Positions 20,977 through 30,659 of a stretch of 64,000 bases of DNA are shown here, piece by piece. This DNA comes from Rhizobiales bacterium Y(2018) (lineage in GTDB: Bacteria; Pseudomonadota; Alphaproteobacteria; Rhizobiales; Aestuariivirgaceae), in assembly GCA_005502925.1 (NCBI GenBank), contig SCPD01000002.1:124001-188000 (forward strand), given 5' to 3'. The position numbers and the translations under genes were made by a program. The stretch's first letter is position 1; every line of letters begins with the position of its first letter. The notes under the pieces are model-generated. The model ran no database searches. It had not been told where the DNA came from and saw only the letters and a list, made by a program, of their open reading frames with translations.

Positions 20977-21240
20977 TTACTTGATCGCCTTCACGCGCTT
21001 GGCGAGGCGGGACACCTTGCGGGACGCGGCGTTCTTATGCAGCACGCCCTTCTGGGCGCCGCGCATCAGTTCCGGCTCGGCCGCCTTGAGGGCGGCTTCC
21101 GCGACGGACTTGTTGCCGGACGCGATCGCCTCTTCGACTTTACGTACCGAGGTGCGCACGCGGCTGGTGCGGTTCTTGTTGATGACGGCACGGCGAGCCG
21201 AAACGCGTGTCGCCTTTTTCGCCGAACTTGTGTTCGCCAT
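20977..21240 (-). CDS. rpsT: 30S ribosomal protein S20
   Basis: This 87-aa, lysine- and arginine-rich helical protein binds 16S rRNA. The N-terminus [12 protein letters not shown] and the motif [20 protein letters not shown] are diagnostic. The start is the Met at 21238-21240; an open extension upstream has no support. It has its own strong promoter (21345-21373) and terminator, so it is probably monocistronic. rpsT next to dnaA is conserved in Hyphomicrobiales. Confidence 0.97.
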   Translation of the reverse strand: MANTSSAKKATRVSARRAVINKNRTSRVRTSVRKVEEAIASGNKSVAEAALKAAEPELMRGAQKGVLHKNAASRKVSRLAKRVKAIK

Positions 21241-21344
21241 GAATTGACTTCCTGAAGTTGAAACCGGTCGATATCGGTTCAATGCAATAATGCCGCTGCG
21301 CCGGAAGCGCGCGCGGCTGCCTATCCCCTTATCGGATGGGGGGG

Positions 21345-21373
21345 CTTATAATCGCCCGGGGTCAGCCCGTCAA
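21345..21373 (-). promoter_or_regulatory. Sigma70-type promoter of rpsT
   Basis: Read on the minus strand: TTGACG (21368-21373), a 17-base spacer, TATAAG (21345-21350). Predicted initiation near 21338 gives a leader of roughly 100 bases. The -35 element overlaps the stop codon of the upstream hypothetical gene. The leader contains AACCG/CGGTT complementary arms just upstream of rpsT. Confidence 0.75.
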
Positions 21374-22053
21374 TTGCCGTGTCTTGCGGCTTTTAGGACC
21401 GCCGCCAGGGCGGAATGGAGGCCGGGATCGGCTTCCCGGGCCATCAGGCCCTCGAGACGGGCGATAAGGGCGTCCTGGTCCGGCTGCGCCAGCCTGGGCC
21501 GGATCACCGGATAGGAGACCGCCAGCGCCTGTGCCAGCATTATGAGCTTATCACTAGGGAAAGTATGGGCTTCGGCCAGCGTATCGAGCGTGCCGTGGAG
21601 GGTCGTGGCGATGGCGCTGCCGCAGCAGGCTTGCGCCTGGTCGATGAGCGCCAGCCGGTCGATCAAGGCAAGCCGGAAGATCTGGATGTCGACGAGCTCG
21701 TTCTGGACGTCGTCGCCGAGCGCCACCGCATAGCCATAGCGGCTGCGGAATTCACCGGTCGCCGACATGATCAGCAGAATCTGCTGGCGCTTCAGGGAGG
21801 CGCTTTCCGCTCCCGCCATCAGCTGGTCGATATTGCCGCGGTCGATGAGGCGGTCGAAGAAGGCTTCCGTCTTCGGATTGCCGCGCCGCGGCAAGGTGAT
21901 CCTGCCGTTCTGGACGGCGAAAATTGCCTCGACATAATCGCTCGGCGCCCATGGACCCTCGACGGGAAGCATTTGCGTATTGGCGACAGCGGGAGCGGCG
22001 AGGCCGGTGCAGGCCAGCATGGCGGCAACGCTCCAGGCGCGAAAGCGAAGCAT
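21370..22053 (-). CDS. Hypothetical exported protein
   Basis: This 227-aa protein starts with a clear Sec signal peptide (positive MLRFR, hydrophobic stretch, cleavage likely after AVA near residue 24). The mature part is largely alpha-helical with two adjacent cysteines (QACCGSA) in the middle. No family is recognised. It is the last gene of the minus-strand run before the direction switch at 22 kb, and its 3' end overlaps the -35 of the rpsT promoter. A periplasmic location is likely; function unknown. Confidence 0.75.
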   Translation of the reverse strand: MLRFRAWSVAAMLACTGLAAPAVANTQMLPVEGPWAPSDYVEAIFAVQNGRITLPRRGNPKTEAFFDRLIDRGNIDQLMAGAESASLKRQQILLIMSATGEFRSRYGYAVALGDDVQNELVDIQIFRLALIDRLALIDQAQACCGSAIATTLHGTLDTLAEAHTFPSDKLIMLAQALAVSYPVIRPRLAQPDQDALIARLEGLMAREADPGLHSALAAVLKAARHGN

Positions 22054-22168
22054 CTCTTAACCTCTGCTCCTGCGTAACTTAGCGCATTTTCGCCGCGCCT
22101 GCATCTAAAGCGTTGCACTCGCCGATTGTCATAGCTATGGAAGCCGCCCCCAATCTCCAGAGACATTC

Positions 22169-23482
22169 ATGACCAGCGCCCCCGACGACATATCGATCGG
22201 CATCGATTTCGGCACGACCAATACGGTAATCGCTCTTGCGGGACCCGAAGGTGCCGCCGAAGCCTTGCACTTCACCCAGAATGGCGTCGTCCATCGCACC
22301 TATAATTCGGCTTTGTGCTTCTGGGAGGACCATCAGGGCGCCGGCACGCAATTGCGCATGGAAGGCGGGCCCTGGGCGGTCGAGCAGTTCCTCGTCGGGT
22401 CGGCGGCGCATCGCTTCATCCAGTCCTTCAAGACCTTCGCGGCGAGCCCCTCTTTCGCGCAGACCCGCATCTTCCGGCAGAATTTCCGCTTCGAGGATCT
22501 GCTCAGTGCTTTTCTGCGCAGCCTCTTGCGCCATGCCGACCGTCCGCTGGCGCTCGATGCCGGCAAGATCGTCATCGGCCGGCCGGTGCGCTTCGCCGGC
22601 GCCAGCCCCGACGAGGCCCTGGCGATGAAGCGCTACCGCACCTCCTTCGGCCGGCTGGGTGTCGAGCACGGTCATTATGTCTATGAGCCGGTGGGGGCGG
22701 CCTTCTTCTATGCCCGCCAGATCAAGGAGGATGCGACCATCCTGGTCGCCGATTTCGGCGGCGGCACCAGCGACTTCTCGGTGATGCGCTTCGAGCGTCG
22801 TGATGGCCGCGTCCAGGCGACGCCGCTCGGCCATAGCGGCATCGGCATCGCTGGCGATGCTTTCGATTACCGCATCATCGATCGCGTCGTCTCGCCCCGC
22901 CTCGGCAAGGGCACGGACTATGTCTCTTTCGGCAAACGGCTCGCCATCCCCAATGGCTACTACGCCAATTTCGCCCGCTGGAACCAGCTGGCGATGATGA
23001 AGTCGAATGGCGATCTGAAGGAGCTCATCGAGCTCGAGCGCTCCGCCGTCGACCCGGCAGCGCTCCAGAAGCTCATCGACATCGTGGAGAACGATCTGGG
23101 CTTTGCGCTTTATCGTTCGGTCTCCGCCGCCAAGGTGGCGCTGTCATCGGCCGACCAGGCGGATTTTCGCTTCCGGCAGGATGGGATCGACATCGAAGAG
23201 ACGATCGCGCGGGCCGATTTCGAGGACTGGATCGCCGATGACGTCGCGCGCATCGCTGAGACGGTGGATGAGGCCTTGGCCAAGGCCGGGCTCGGCGCGC
23301 ATGAGATCGACAAGGTCTTCTTGACCGGCGGCTCGTCCTTCATTCCGGCGATCTGGAAGGTATTCGGTGAACGTTTCGGCGAAGACCGGCTGATGACCGG
23401 CGATCAATTCGAGTCTATTGCCTATGGCCTGGCGCTGATCGGGCGCGCCGAGCGGCCCGAGGATTGGGCGATGCGCAATTAG
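22169..23482 (+). CDS. Hsp70-family ATPase of YegD type
   Basis: This 437-aa protein has the actin/Hsp70 nucleotide-binding fold. The phosphate-1 motif GIDFGTTNTVIAL (about residues 10-22), the phosphate-2 motif VADFGGGTSDFSV (about 195) and a C-terminal GGSSFIPAI adenosine motif are present. It lacks a DnaK-like substrate-binding domain and is close in length to E. coli YegD, a DnaK relative of unclear role. It is the first plus-strand gene after the strand switch and is followed 15 bases later by the TauE-type permease. Chaperone activity is not established. Confidence 0.88.
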   Translation: MTSAPDDISIGIDFGTTNTVIALAGPEGAAEALHFTQNGVVHRTYNSALCFWEDHQGAGTQLRMEGGPWAVEQFLVGSAAHRFIQSFKTFAASPSFAQTRIFRQNFRFEDLLSAFLRSLLRHADRPLALDAGKIVIGRPVRFAGASPDEALAMKRYRTSFGRLGVEHGHYVYEPVGAAFFYARQIKEDATILVADFGGGTSDFSVMRFERRDGRVQATPLGHSGIGIAGDAFDYRIIDRVVSPRLGKGTDYVSFGKRLAIPNGYYANFARWNQLAMMKSNGDLKELIELERSAVDPAALQKLIDIVENDLGFALYRSVSAAKVALSSADQADFRFRQDGIDIEETIARADFEDWIADDVARIAETVDEALAKAGLGAHEIDKVFLTGGSSFIPAIWKVFGERFGEDRLMTGDQFESIAYGLALIGRAERPEDWAMRN

Positions 23483-23497
23483 TCTGGAAAGGGAGTT

Positions 23498-24250
23498 ATG
23501 CTCGACGGCGATGTGAGCCTGCTGCACTACGCCCTGGTGGCGCTGGCCGCTTTCATCGCCGCCATCATTGGCGGGGTGACGGGCTACGGCACCGGCTTGT
23601 TGCTGCCGCCAGTGCTGGTGCCGATCATCGGGCCGCAAGCGGTGGTGCCGGTGATCGCCGTCGCTGCCCTGATGACCAATTCGAGCCGGCTGCTCGCCTT
23701 CCGCACCTTTTTCGATGCGCCGCGGGCACTTCTCATCACGCTCTGCGCCGTACCCTTCTGCTTCATCGGCGCCTATCTCTATACGCTTCTGTCGGGTGGC
23801 CATGTCGCAATGCTGATCGGCATTGTGCTCATCCTTCTGGTGCCGGTGCGCCGCATCCTCACCCGCTTGCGCGGCCATCTGCCGAATAAGGGTGTCGCCG
23901 TGGCGGGAGCGGCCTATGGGCTCCTCGTCGGCGGCACCACCGGCTCGGGCGTCGTGCTGCTGTCGATCCTGCTGGCGGCGGGCCTCCAGGGCCCGGCGGT
24001 GATCGCCACCGATGCCGGCATCTCGATCGTCATCGGCGCCGTCAAGACACTGGTCTTCCAGTCGACCGGCATGCTGCCGCTGTCCTCCTGGATCATGGCC
24101 GCGGTGATTGGCGTTGCAGCGCTGCCCGGCGCCTTCATCGCCAAACGCCTGGCGCATCGGCTATCGCTCAAGGCGCATACCGCGATCCTCGACGCCGTGG
24201 TGATTATCGGCGGCGCTATTCTGATCGTGCAGGGCTTTAGCGGTTCTTGA
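23498..24250 (+). CDS. TauE/SafE family sulfite exporter-like membrane protein
   Basis: This 250-aa polytopic membrane protein has about eight hydrophobic segments and two related halves, each starting with a glycine-rich [10 protein letters not shown] / [11 protein letters not shown] stretch typical of the TauE/SafE (DUF81) family. Members export sulfite, sulfoacetate or other organic anions, or take up small acids; the substrate here is unknown. The 3' end overlaps the convergent crotonase gene by 14 bases. Confidence 0.9.
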   Translation: MLDGDVSLLHYALVALAAFIAAIIGGVTGYGTGLLLPPVLVPIIGPQAVVPVIAVAALMTNSSRLLAFRTFFDAPRALLITLCAVPFCFIGAYLYTLLSGGHVAMLIGIVLILLVPVRRILTRLRGHLPNKGVAVAGAAYGLLVGGTTGSGVVLLSILLAAGLQGPAVIATDAGISIVIGAVKTLVFQSTGMLPLSSWIMAAVIGVAALPGAFIAKRLAHRLSLKAHTAILDAVVIIGGAILIVQGFSGS

Positions 24251-25010
24251 AGGCCGGCTTGCGCTTCTCGACGAAGGCGGTCATGCCTTCCTTCTGATCC
24301 TCGCTGGCGAACATCGCGTGGAACAGGCGGCGTTCGAAGCGGATGCCCTCGGCGAGCGTGGTCTCGAAAGCGCGGTTGACCGATTCCTTGGCCATCATGG
24401 CGATGGGTTGCGAGAAGGAGGCGATCTTCATCGCCGCGGCGAGGGCTTCCTCGACCAGTCTGTCGGCCGGCACCACGCGCGAGACGAGGCCGCACCGTTC
24501 CGCTTCCGCGGCGTCCATCATGCGCGCGGTCAGCACCATGTCCATCGCCTTCGACTTGCCGATATAGCGGGTGAGGCGCTGGGTGCCGCCGGCGCCCGGC
24601 ATGACGCCCAGCTGGATTTCCGGCTGGCCGAATTTCGCCGTGTCGGCGGCGATGATGAAGTCGCACATCAAAGCGAGTTCGCAACCGCCGCCGAGCGCGA
24701 AGCCCGCCACCGCGGCGATCACCGGCTTGCGCTGGTCCGCCACTTTGTCCCAGGCGGAGAGGAAGTCACCCAGATAGGCTTCCATATAGGATTTGGACGC
24801 CATCTCCTTGATGTCGGCGCCGGCGGCGAAGGCCTTCTCGCTGCCGGTGATGACGATGGCGCCGATCTTCTCATCCCTGTCGAATTGCGCGAGCGCCTGA
24901 CCGAGTTCGGCGACGAGCGTCGCATTCAGCGCGTTGAGCGCCTGCGGCCGGTTGAGCCGGATGAGGCCTACGGCGTCATGGGTTTCGACAAGGATGGTTT
25001 CATAGGTCAT
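24237..25010 (-). CDS. Enoyl-CoA hydratase
   Basis: This 257-aa crotonase is close to the classical short-chain enoyl-CoA hydratase: [15 protein letters not shown] forms the oxyanion hole, and both catalytic glutamates are kept ([11 protein letters not shown] and FGQPEIQLG). The start is the Met of [10 protein letters not shown] (25008-25010). It probably hydrates crotonyl-CoA-type substrates in fatty-acid oxidation or polyhydroxybutyrate turnover. An enoyl-CoA hydratase gene next to mutM is a conserved rhizobial neighbourhood. This is the second crotonase in the window and it resembles the textbook enzyme more than the first. Confidence 0.93.
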   Translation of the reverse strand: MTYETILVETHDAVGLIRLNRPQALNALNATLVAELGQALAQFDRDEKIGAIVITGSEKAFAAGADIKEMASKSYMEAYLGDFLSAWDKVADQRKPVIAAVAGFALGGGCELALMCDFIIAADTAKFGQPEIQLGVMPGAGGTQRLTRYIGKSKAMDMVLTARMMDAAEAERCGLVSRVVPADRLVEEALAAAMKIASFSQPIAMMAKESVNRAFETTLAEGIRFERRLFHAMFASEDQKEGMTAFVEKRKPAFKNR

Positions 25011-25056
25011 GGCAGCTCTCTCGCAACGGGATCGGAATTCGGTGGGGAGAGATAGG

Positions 25057-25950
25057 CTATTTCTGGCACTTGGGACAATAGAAGGTGGAACGGCCCGATT
25101 GTACGATCCGTTTGACGGTGCCGCCGCAGCCGCGTTTGCGGCATTTCTCGCCTTCACGGTCATAGACGGCGAAGACCTGCTGGAACGAGCCCTTGTCGCC
25201 TTGCGGATGGACGAAATCGCGCAAGGTGGAGCCGCCGGCGGCGATCGCCTCGGTCAGCACGGCGCGGATATGGCGCGCGAGTTCCTCGAGGCGGGGATCA
25301 TGACCACTCTTCTTGACCAGGCTTCCGGCCTTGCGCTTGGGTGACAGGCCGGCGCGGTGCAGCGCCTCGCAGACATAGATATTGCCGAGGCCGGCGATGA
25401 GCGTCTGATCGAGCAGCGCCGCCTTGAGCGGCGCTTTCTTGCCGCGGAATCCTTCCGCCAGAGTAGCGGCGCCGAATTCATTGCCGAGCGGCTCGATGCC
25501 GATCTGGGCGAGCAGCTTATGGGTGCCGAGACCTTCCTCGGCGACGAGATCCATGAGGCCGAAACGACGCGGATCGGTATAGACGATGCGCAGGCCGTCG
25601 GCGCGGGTGAAGACGACATGATCATGCGGACCCTTGCCGCTGTCGGGCGTCGCCGCCTCGTCATAGAACTCGCCGAGCCCCGTCATGCGGCCGCGGACGT
25701 CGATGATGGTGAAGCGGCCCGACATGCCGAGATGCAGGATCAGCACGTCGCCGCCGTCGAGAAAAGCGAGGATGTATTTCGCCCGCCGCTGCAGGCGCAG
25801 CACCAGCCGCCCCTCGATGCGTTTGGCGAAACCGGGCGGGAAGGGGAAACGCAGATTGCTGCGGGCGAGCGTCACCTGTGTGATGCGCTGCCCGGTCAGC
25901 ACCGTTTCGAGGCCGCGCATCACGGTTTCGACTTCTGGAAGTTCCGGCAT
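25057..25950 (-). CDS. mutM: Formamidopyrimidine-DNA glycosylase (Fpg)
   Basis: This 297-aa bifunctional glycosylase/AP lyase removes 8-oxoguanine and formamidopyrimidines. The N-terminal MPELPEVET supplies the catalytic Pro and Glu after Met removal. The H2TH region [14 protein letters not shown] and the C-terminal zinc finger (four cysteines, CRKRGCGG ... FYCPKCQK) are complete. It is slightly longer than E. coli Fpg. It is transcribed toward the crotonase gene, 46 bases apart. Confidence 0.96.
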   Translation of the reverse strand: MPELPEVETVMRGLETVLTGQRITQVTLARSNLRFPFPPGFAKRIEGRLVLRLQRRAKYILAFLDGGDVLILHLGMSGRFTIIDVRGRMTGLGEFYDEAATPDSGKGPHDHVVFTRADGLRIVYTDPRRFGLMDLVAEEGLGTHKLLAQIGIEPLGNEFGAATLAEGFRGKKAPLKAALLDQTLIAGLGNIYVCEALHRAGLSPKRKAGSLVKKSGHDPRLEELARHIRAVLTEAIAAGGSTLRDFVHPQGDKGSFQQVFAVYDREGEKCRKRGCGGTVKRIVQSGRSTFYCPKCQK

Positions 25951-26025
25951 GGCGGGGTCAGATCCGTTCGAACGAAAACGATCCTTTCCTAATAGCCGCT
26001 CGTGACGGTGAGTGTCAGTAGGGGA

Positions 26026-27207
26026 TCAGGTCAGGGCCGTCAGGATCCGATGCGCAGCTTCGACGCGCACGGGATTGGGATAGCCCCGGTTTGCCAGCAT
26101 TACGAGGCCTGTGGCTTTGGCGGGAATGAAGACGGCATAGGCGCCGAAACCATTGGTCGAGCCTGTCTTGTTGAAGAGCCGGTCGGAGGCAGGCGCCAAA
26201 GGCGGGTCGAGCTTTTCCGCCGGATTGGCCTTGAAGGCCATGTCGGGGGAATTGCCGTCGACGAGACGCGCGCGGCTGATCGGCCAGGGATAGCTTTCCC
26301 AGCCCAAGCCCTGCGTCATCGGGCCGACCTGGTAGTAGCCCTTATGTGTCGCGGCGACGGCGCGCCGGAAGGTTTCATCGAGCCCGGCACTGTCGATATT
26401 GGCTTCGAGAAAGGCGAGCATGTCGGTGGCTGTCGTCTTGACGCCATAGGCCTCAGAATCGAAGACGCCCGGCGTCACCCTGACCGGCTTGCCGCTTTTC
26501 GAAGTGCCATAGGCGTAACGGCCCATCTGATCTTTGGGTACGCGAATATAGCTGCGCTTCAGGCCGAGCGTCGGAAAGATCTTGCCTTCCATCACCTGAT
26601 CGAAGGGCTCATTCAGGCTCCGGGCGGCGAGATAGCCGAAGAGACCGATGCTCGGATTGGAGTAACGCCGATAGGCGCCGGCGGGAAAAGCCGGCTGCCA
26701 GTTCTTGAAATAGGCGATCATTTTGTCCTGATCGGTGACCTCGGCGGGAAACTGCAAAGGCAGGCCGCCCGCCGTGTAGGTGCCGAGATCGAGTACGCGG
26801 ATGCGCTCGAAGCTCGAGCCGGAAAGGGCTGGGAAATATTTGCTCGCGGGGTCCGTGAGCGCGAAGGTGCCCTTGGCGAGCGCGTAACCGCCAAGTGTTG
26901 CGGTGAAGGTCTTGCTGATCGAGCCGATCTCGAAGAGCGTGTCCTCGGAGACTTTCGCACCGCTCTCTTTCGAGGCGATGCCGAAATTGAAGAAGTGACG
27001 CGCGCCCTTGAGCGTGAGTCCCACCGCCATACCCGGCACATCGTATTTCTTCATGACCGGCCGGATCGCCTGGGCGACGATGCGCTCGAGATCGCCGCTC
27101 CTTTGGACGGCATGGCCTGGCCGCGCAAAGGCGGCAAGAGTCGGGATGGCAAGCAATCCGGCAAGCGCCTGCCGGCGTGACAAATACATCGTCATTCTGT
27201 CTTCCAT
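26026..27207 (-). CDS. ampC: Class C beta-lactamase family serine hydrolase (AmpC type)
   Basis: This 393-aa exported protein starts with a twin-arginine-like leader (SRRQALAGLLA). All three class C active-site motifs are present: the nucleophile Ser96 in GSISKTF, the Tyr182-Ser-Asn triad and Lys347-Thr-Gly in FNKTGSTNGFGAY, which matches the AmpC pattern closely. It should hydrolyse cephalosporins in the periplasm, although an esterase or peptidase role cannot be excluded by motifs. It is divergent from a LysR regulator of AmpR type, the classic inducible ampR-ampC arrangement linked to cell-wall recycling. Alternative starts lie 4 and 6 codons downstream. Confidence 0.88.
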   Translation of the reverse strand: MEDRMTMYLSRRQALAGLLAIPTLAAFARPGHAVQRSGDLERIVAQAIRPVMKKYDVPGMAVGLTLKGARHFFNFGIASKESGAKVSEDTLFEIGSISKTFTATLGGYALAKGTFALTDPASKYFPALSGSSFERIRVLDLGTYTAGGLPLQFPAEVTDQDKMIAYFKNWQPAFPAGAYRRYSNPSIGLFGYLAARSLNEPFDQVMEGKIFPTLGLKRSYIRVPKDQMGRYAYGTSKSGKPVRVTPGVFDSEAYGVKTTATDMLAFLEANIDSAGLDETFRRAVAATHKGYYQVGPMTQGLGWESYPWPISRARLVDGNSPDMAFKANPAEKLDPPLAPASDRLFNKTGSTNGFGAYAVFIPAKATGLVMLANRGYPNPVRVEAAHRILTALT

Positions 27208-27282
27208 GTCGGTTGAGGCTTAAGGGAAGCGCCGCCTGCCGCCGCAGGATCATGCGGGCTTCGGGCGGGACTATGACGAGGC

Positions 27283-27301
27283 CATTTGCCCTAGACAAAT
27301 G
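27283..27301. promoter_or_regulatory. Likely AmpR-type LysR operator in the ampC/ampR gap
   Basis: CATTTG (27283-27288) and CAAATG (27296-27301) form a perfect 6-bp inverted repeat with a 7-base spacer; the inner TTTG-N7-CAAA contains the T-N11-A pattern bound by LysR-family regulators. It lies between the divergent starts at 27207 and 27349, closer to the regulator, as expected for an autoregulated LysR gene. Confidence 0.6.
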
Positions 27302-27348
27302 ATCAATTCTGGGCTCAGACATGAGAAAAATATGGGCTCAAAAACAAC

Positions 27349-28239
27349 ATGGATATCTCGCAACTGCCGCTCAATGCGCTGCGCGCCTTCGAGGCCTCGG
27401 CGCGCCATACGAGCTTCACCCGCGCCGGCCTCGAGCTGCGCGTCACCCAGACGGCGATCAGCCATCAGGTCAAGGCGCTGGAGGATGTCCTTAACGTAAC
27501 TCTGTTCAAGCGCCTGCCGCGCGGGCTGACCCTCACCGATGAGGGCCATGCGCTGCTGCCGGTTCTGACCGACGCCTTCCAGCGCATGAGCGCCACGCTG
27601 AGCCAGTTCGAGGAGGGCAATTTCCATGAAATCCTCACCGTCGGCATGGTCGGCACTTTCGCCATCGGCTGGCTCCTGCCGCGCCTCGCCTCGTTCAAGG
27701 ACGCGCATCCCCATGTCGATCTGCGCCTCAAGACCAACAACAACCGCTCCGACATCCTCATCGACGGTCTCGATTATTTCATCCGTTTCGGCGACGGCGC
27801 CTGGCACGGGACGGAGGCCATCCATCTGATGGACGCGCCCTTGTCGCCGGTCTGCGCTCCGGAGCTGCGGGAAAGGCTGCGCCGGCCAGCGGATCTGGCC
27901 GGGGTCGAGCTGCTGCGCTCCTATCGCATCGATGAATGGCCGATGTGGTTCAAGGCGGCGGGTGTCACCGCTCCCAATCTGCGTGGCTGGATGTTCGATT
28001 CGTCCCTGACCCTGGTCGAGGCGGCGGCGCGCGGTGTGGGCGTGGCGCTGGTGCCCGTCGTCATGTTCGGCCAGGAGATCGAAGCGGGGCGGATCGTCCA
28101 GCCTTTCCCGATCACGATCGCGACGGGCGGCTACTGGCTGACCAGGCTCAAGACCAGGGCCGAAACGGCCGCCATGTCGGCCTTCCGCCACTGGCTTCTG
28201 GCCGAAATCGAAAGCCCGGCTCAAGCCATGGCGCGGTAA
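27349..28239 (+). CDS. LysR-family transcriptional regulator (AmpR/GcvA type)
   Basis: This 296-aa regulator has an N-terminal winged helix (MDISQLPLNALRAFEASARH, then LRVTQTAISHQVKALED) and a periplasmic-binding-like effector domain. The PLNALRAFEA opening is typical of the AmpR/GcvA group. Divergence from the class C beta-lactamase gene suggests it induces that gene in response to muropeptides, as AmpR does. No other target is evident nearby. Confidence 0.88.
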   Translation: MDISQLPLNALRAFEASARHTSFTRAGLELRVTQTAISHQVKALEDVLNVTLFKRLPRGLTLTDEGHALLPVLTDAFQRMSATLSQFEEGNFHEILTVGMVGTFAIGWLLPRLASFKDAHPHVDLRLKTNNNRSDILIDGLDYFIRFGDGAWHGTEAIHLMDAPLSPVCAPELRERLRRPADLAGVELLRSYRIDEWPMWFKAAGVTAPNLRGWMFDSSLTLVEAAARGVGVALVPVVMFGQEIEAGRIVQPFPITIATGGYWLTRLKTRAETAAMSAFRHWLLAEIESPAQAMAR

Positions 28240-28295
28240 GCGAAATTGTCGCCCGCCATGGCATTTGAGGCCGGCCTGTTCTATGGTCCGCCGCC

Positions 28296-29060
28296 ATGAC
28301 AGAGCCCCAGAAAGAAACCGCTCCTTTCGGCTTTCGCGAGGTCGCGGAAGGCGAAAAACAGGGCCTCGTGAACGAGGTCTTCTCGAAGGTCGCCTTCCGT
28401 TACGACCAGATGAACGACCTGATGTCGGCGGGCTTCCATCGCCTGTGGAAGGACGATTTCGTGACGCTGCTGTCGCCGCCCAGAAGCGGCCAGAGCTTCG
28501 AGGTGATCGATGTGGCGGGCGGCACCGGCGACATCGCCTTCCGGATCGCCCGCGCCGGCGGCGCCGGCACGCGCATCACCATCGCCGACATCTCCCCCGA
28601 AATGGTGGCGGAAGGGGCGAAACGCGCCGAGGCGGAAGGGCTCCAGGGCCAGTGCCGCTTCAGCGTCGGCAATGCCGAGGCGCTGGCCTTTCCCGACAAG
28701 AGCTTCGATGCCTATACGATCGCTTTCGGCATCCGCAATGTCACCCATATCGACCGCGCGCTGAAGGAGGCCTATCGGGTGCTGAAGCCCGGCGGCAAGT
28801 TCCAGTGCCTGGAATTCTCGCATGTCGACGTGCCGGGGCTCGCTTCGGTCTATGACGCCTATTCCTTCACCGCCATTCCGGCCATCGGCAAGGTGGTGAC
28901 GGGTGACGGCCAGCCCTATCGGTATCTCGTCGAAAGCATCCGCACCTTCCCCGACCAGGAGAAATTCGAGACGATGATCCGCGAGGCCGGTTTCAGCCGC
29001 GCCGGCCATCGCTCGCTGTCGGGCGGCATCGTCGCCATCCACTGGGGTTGGCGCATCTGA
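28296..29060 (+). CDS. ubiE: Ubiquinone/menaquinone biosynthesis C-methyltransferase
   Basis: This 254-aa class I SAM-dependent methyltransferase carries out the C-methylation step of ubiquinone synthesis. The family signatures [17 protein letters not shown] (N-terminal) and [24 protein letters not shown] are present, with the SAM loop [13 protein letters not shown]. The stop overlaps the start of ubiB by one base (TGATG), so ubiE-ubiB are coupled. Confidence 0.97.
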   Translation: MTEPQKETAPFGFREVAEGEKQGLVNEVFSKVAFRYDQMNDLMSAGFHRLWKDDFVTLLSPPRSGQSFEVIDVAGGTGDIAFRIARAGGAGTRITIADISPEMVAEGAKRAEAEGLQGQCRFSVGNAEALAFPDKSFDAYTIAFGIRNVTHIDRALKEAYRVLKPGGKFQCLEFSHVDVPGLASVYDAYSFTAIPAIGKVVTGDGQPYRYLVESIRTFPDQEKFETMIREAGFSRAGHRSLSGGIVAIHWGWRI

Positions 29061-30622
29061 TGGCATTTTTCGGCCACGTCTTCCGTCTCGCCCGCGCCGG
29101 CTGGGTGCTTGCCCGCCATGACGCGTTTCCACCGCCCGAGGATGCGGCGGCACTGCCATTGCCGGCGCGTATCGGCTTGCGCCTCGCCAAGCTCGTTGCG
29201 GTCAAATCGCATGGCAATGGCAAATTGAGCGCGGCGCTTGCCGAATTGGGACCGAGCTATGTGAAGCTCGGCCAGTTCCTGGCGACGCGGCCCGATATGG
29301 TGGGACCGGCGCGCGCCGCCGAGTTGCGCAGCTTGCAGGATCGCCTGCCGCCCTTCGATATGGCGACGGCACGTCAGGTGATCAAAACCAATCTCGGCCG
29401 TGATACCGACGAACTCTTCGCTGAATTCGGCCCGGCCGTTGCCGCCGCCTCGATCGCGCAGGTGCATCGCGCCAGAACGCGCGAAGGCCGCGACGTGGCG
29501 GTGAAGATTTTGAGGCCTGGCATCGAGCAGCGTTTCGCCCGCGATCTCTCCGACTTCTTCTTCGCCGCGCGGATGATCGAGCGGATGAGCGCCGTGGCGC
29601 GCCGCCTGCGCCCGGTCGATGCGACGGAGACGCTGGCGCAATCGGTCAAGCTCGAAATGGATCTGCGCATGGAAGCCGCGGCCATGAAGGAAATGGCCGG
29701 CAATGTCGCCGATGATCCGGGCTTCCGCGTGCCGCAGGTCGAATGGGCCTTCACCGCCAGGCAGGTGCTGACCACCGACTGGATCGACGGCACGCCGCTG
29801 TCGGATCTCGCGGCGCTGAAAGCCACGGGCCTCGATCTCGACCGCCTCGCCGACACGGTGATCCAGAGTTTTCTCCGCCATGCCATTCGTGACGGCTTTT
29901 TCCATGCCGACATGCATCAGGGCAATCTCTTCACCGATCCAAGCGGCAATCTGATCGCCGTCGATTTCGGCATCATGGGCAGACTCACGCCGAAGGAACG
30001 CTTGTTCCTCGCCGAGATTCTCTATGGCTTCATCCGCCGCGATTATGCGCGCGTGGCGCAAGTGCATTTCGATGCGGGTTATGTGCCGCCGCATCAGGAC
30101 CCGGCGGTCTTCGCGCAGGCCTTGCGCGCCATCGGCGAGCCGATCATGGACCGCCCGGCGCATGAGATCTCGATGGCGCGGTTGCTGACCCAGCTCTTCG
30201 AGGTGACCGGCCAGTTCGACATGGCGACGCAGCCTCAATTGCTGCTGCTGCAGAAAACCATGGTTGTGGTCGAGGGCGTTGCGCGTATGCTCAACCCCCA
30301 TTTCAACATGTGGGTCGCGGCGGAACCGGTGGTGCGCGAATGGATCGAGAAGAAGCTCGGACCCTTGGGCCAGATCGAAGGGGCGGCGGAAGGTGCCGCC
30401 TCGCTCGGGCGCCTCTTCACCACCTTGCCCGAAATGCTGGGCCAGGCCCAGGCCGCCACCACGATGCTGGCCGACATGGCGAATGCCGGCGGCATCAAAC
30501 TCGACAAGGCGACGACCGAGGCACTCGCCGCCGCCCAGGCCCGTCATTCGCGCGCGGGCCGCTATGCGCTCGTCGCAGGGGCGGCAGCCTTGATCGCCAT
30601 CGCTTTGAACCTGATCTTTTGA
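29060..30622 (+). CDS. ubiB: Ubiquinone biosynthesis protein kinase-like UbiB
   Basis: This 520-aa atypical kinase/ATPase of the UbiB/ADCK family is required for coenzyme Q synthesis, probably by helping move lipid intermediates. The KxGQ motif is in YVKLGQFLATRPD, the alanine-rich nucleotide loop in AAASIAQVH, and the catalytic/metal residues in HADMHQGNLF and AVDFGIMG. A C-terminal hydrophobic helix (last 20 residues) anchors it in the membrane. The start at ATG 29060 overlaps the ubiE stop; an in-frame Met four codons upstream lies inside ubiE. Confidence 0.95.
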   Translation: MAFFGHVFRLARAGWVLARHDAFPPPEDAAALPLPARIGLRLAKLVAVKSHGNGKLSAALAELGPSYVKLGQFLATRPDMVGPARAAELRSLQDRLPPFDMATARQVIKTNLGRDTDELFAEFGPAVAAASIAQVHRARTREGRDVAVKILRPGIEQRFARDLSDFFFAARMIERMSAVARRLRPVDATETLAQSVKLEMDLRMEAAAMKEMAGNVADDPGFRVPQVEWAFTARQVLTTDWIDGTPLSDLAALKATGLDLDRLADTVIQSFLRHAIRDGFFHADMHQGNLFTDPSGNLIAVDFGIMGRLTPKERLFLAEILYGFIRRDYARVAQVHFDAGYVPPHQDPAVFAQALRAIGEPIMDRPAHEISMARLLTQLFEVTGQFDMATQPQLLLLQKTMVVVEGVARMLNPHFNMWVAAEPVVREWIEKKLGPLGQIEGAAEGAASLGRLFTTLPEMLGQAQAATTMLADMANAGGIKLDKATTEALAAAQARHSRAGRYALVAGAAALIAIALNLIF

Positions 30623-30659
30623 ACTGCACCTCCGGCCTCTTAGATAATGGCATGATCAC

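Noticed and set aside
20374-22168. oriC with consensus DnaA boxes
   Set aside because: No TTATCCACA-type 9-mers or CtrA TTAA-N7-TTAA sites seen; only TGTGGATGG near 20940, which is two mismatches off and lies at the rpsT terminator.
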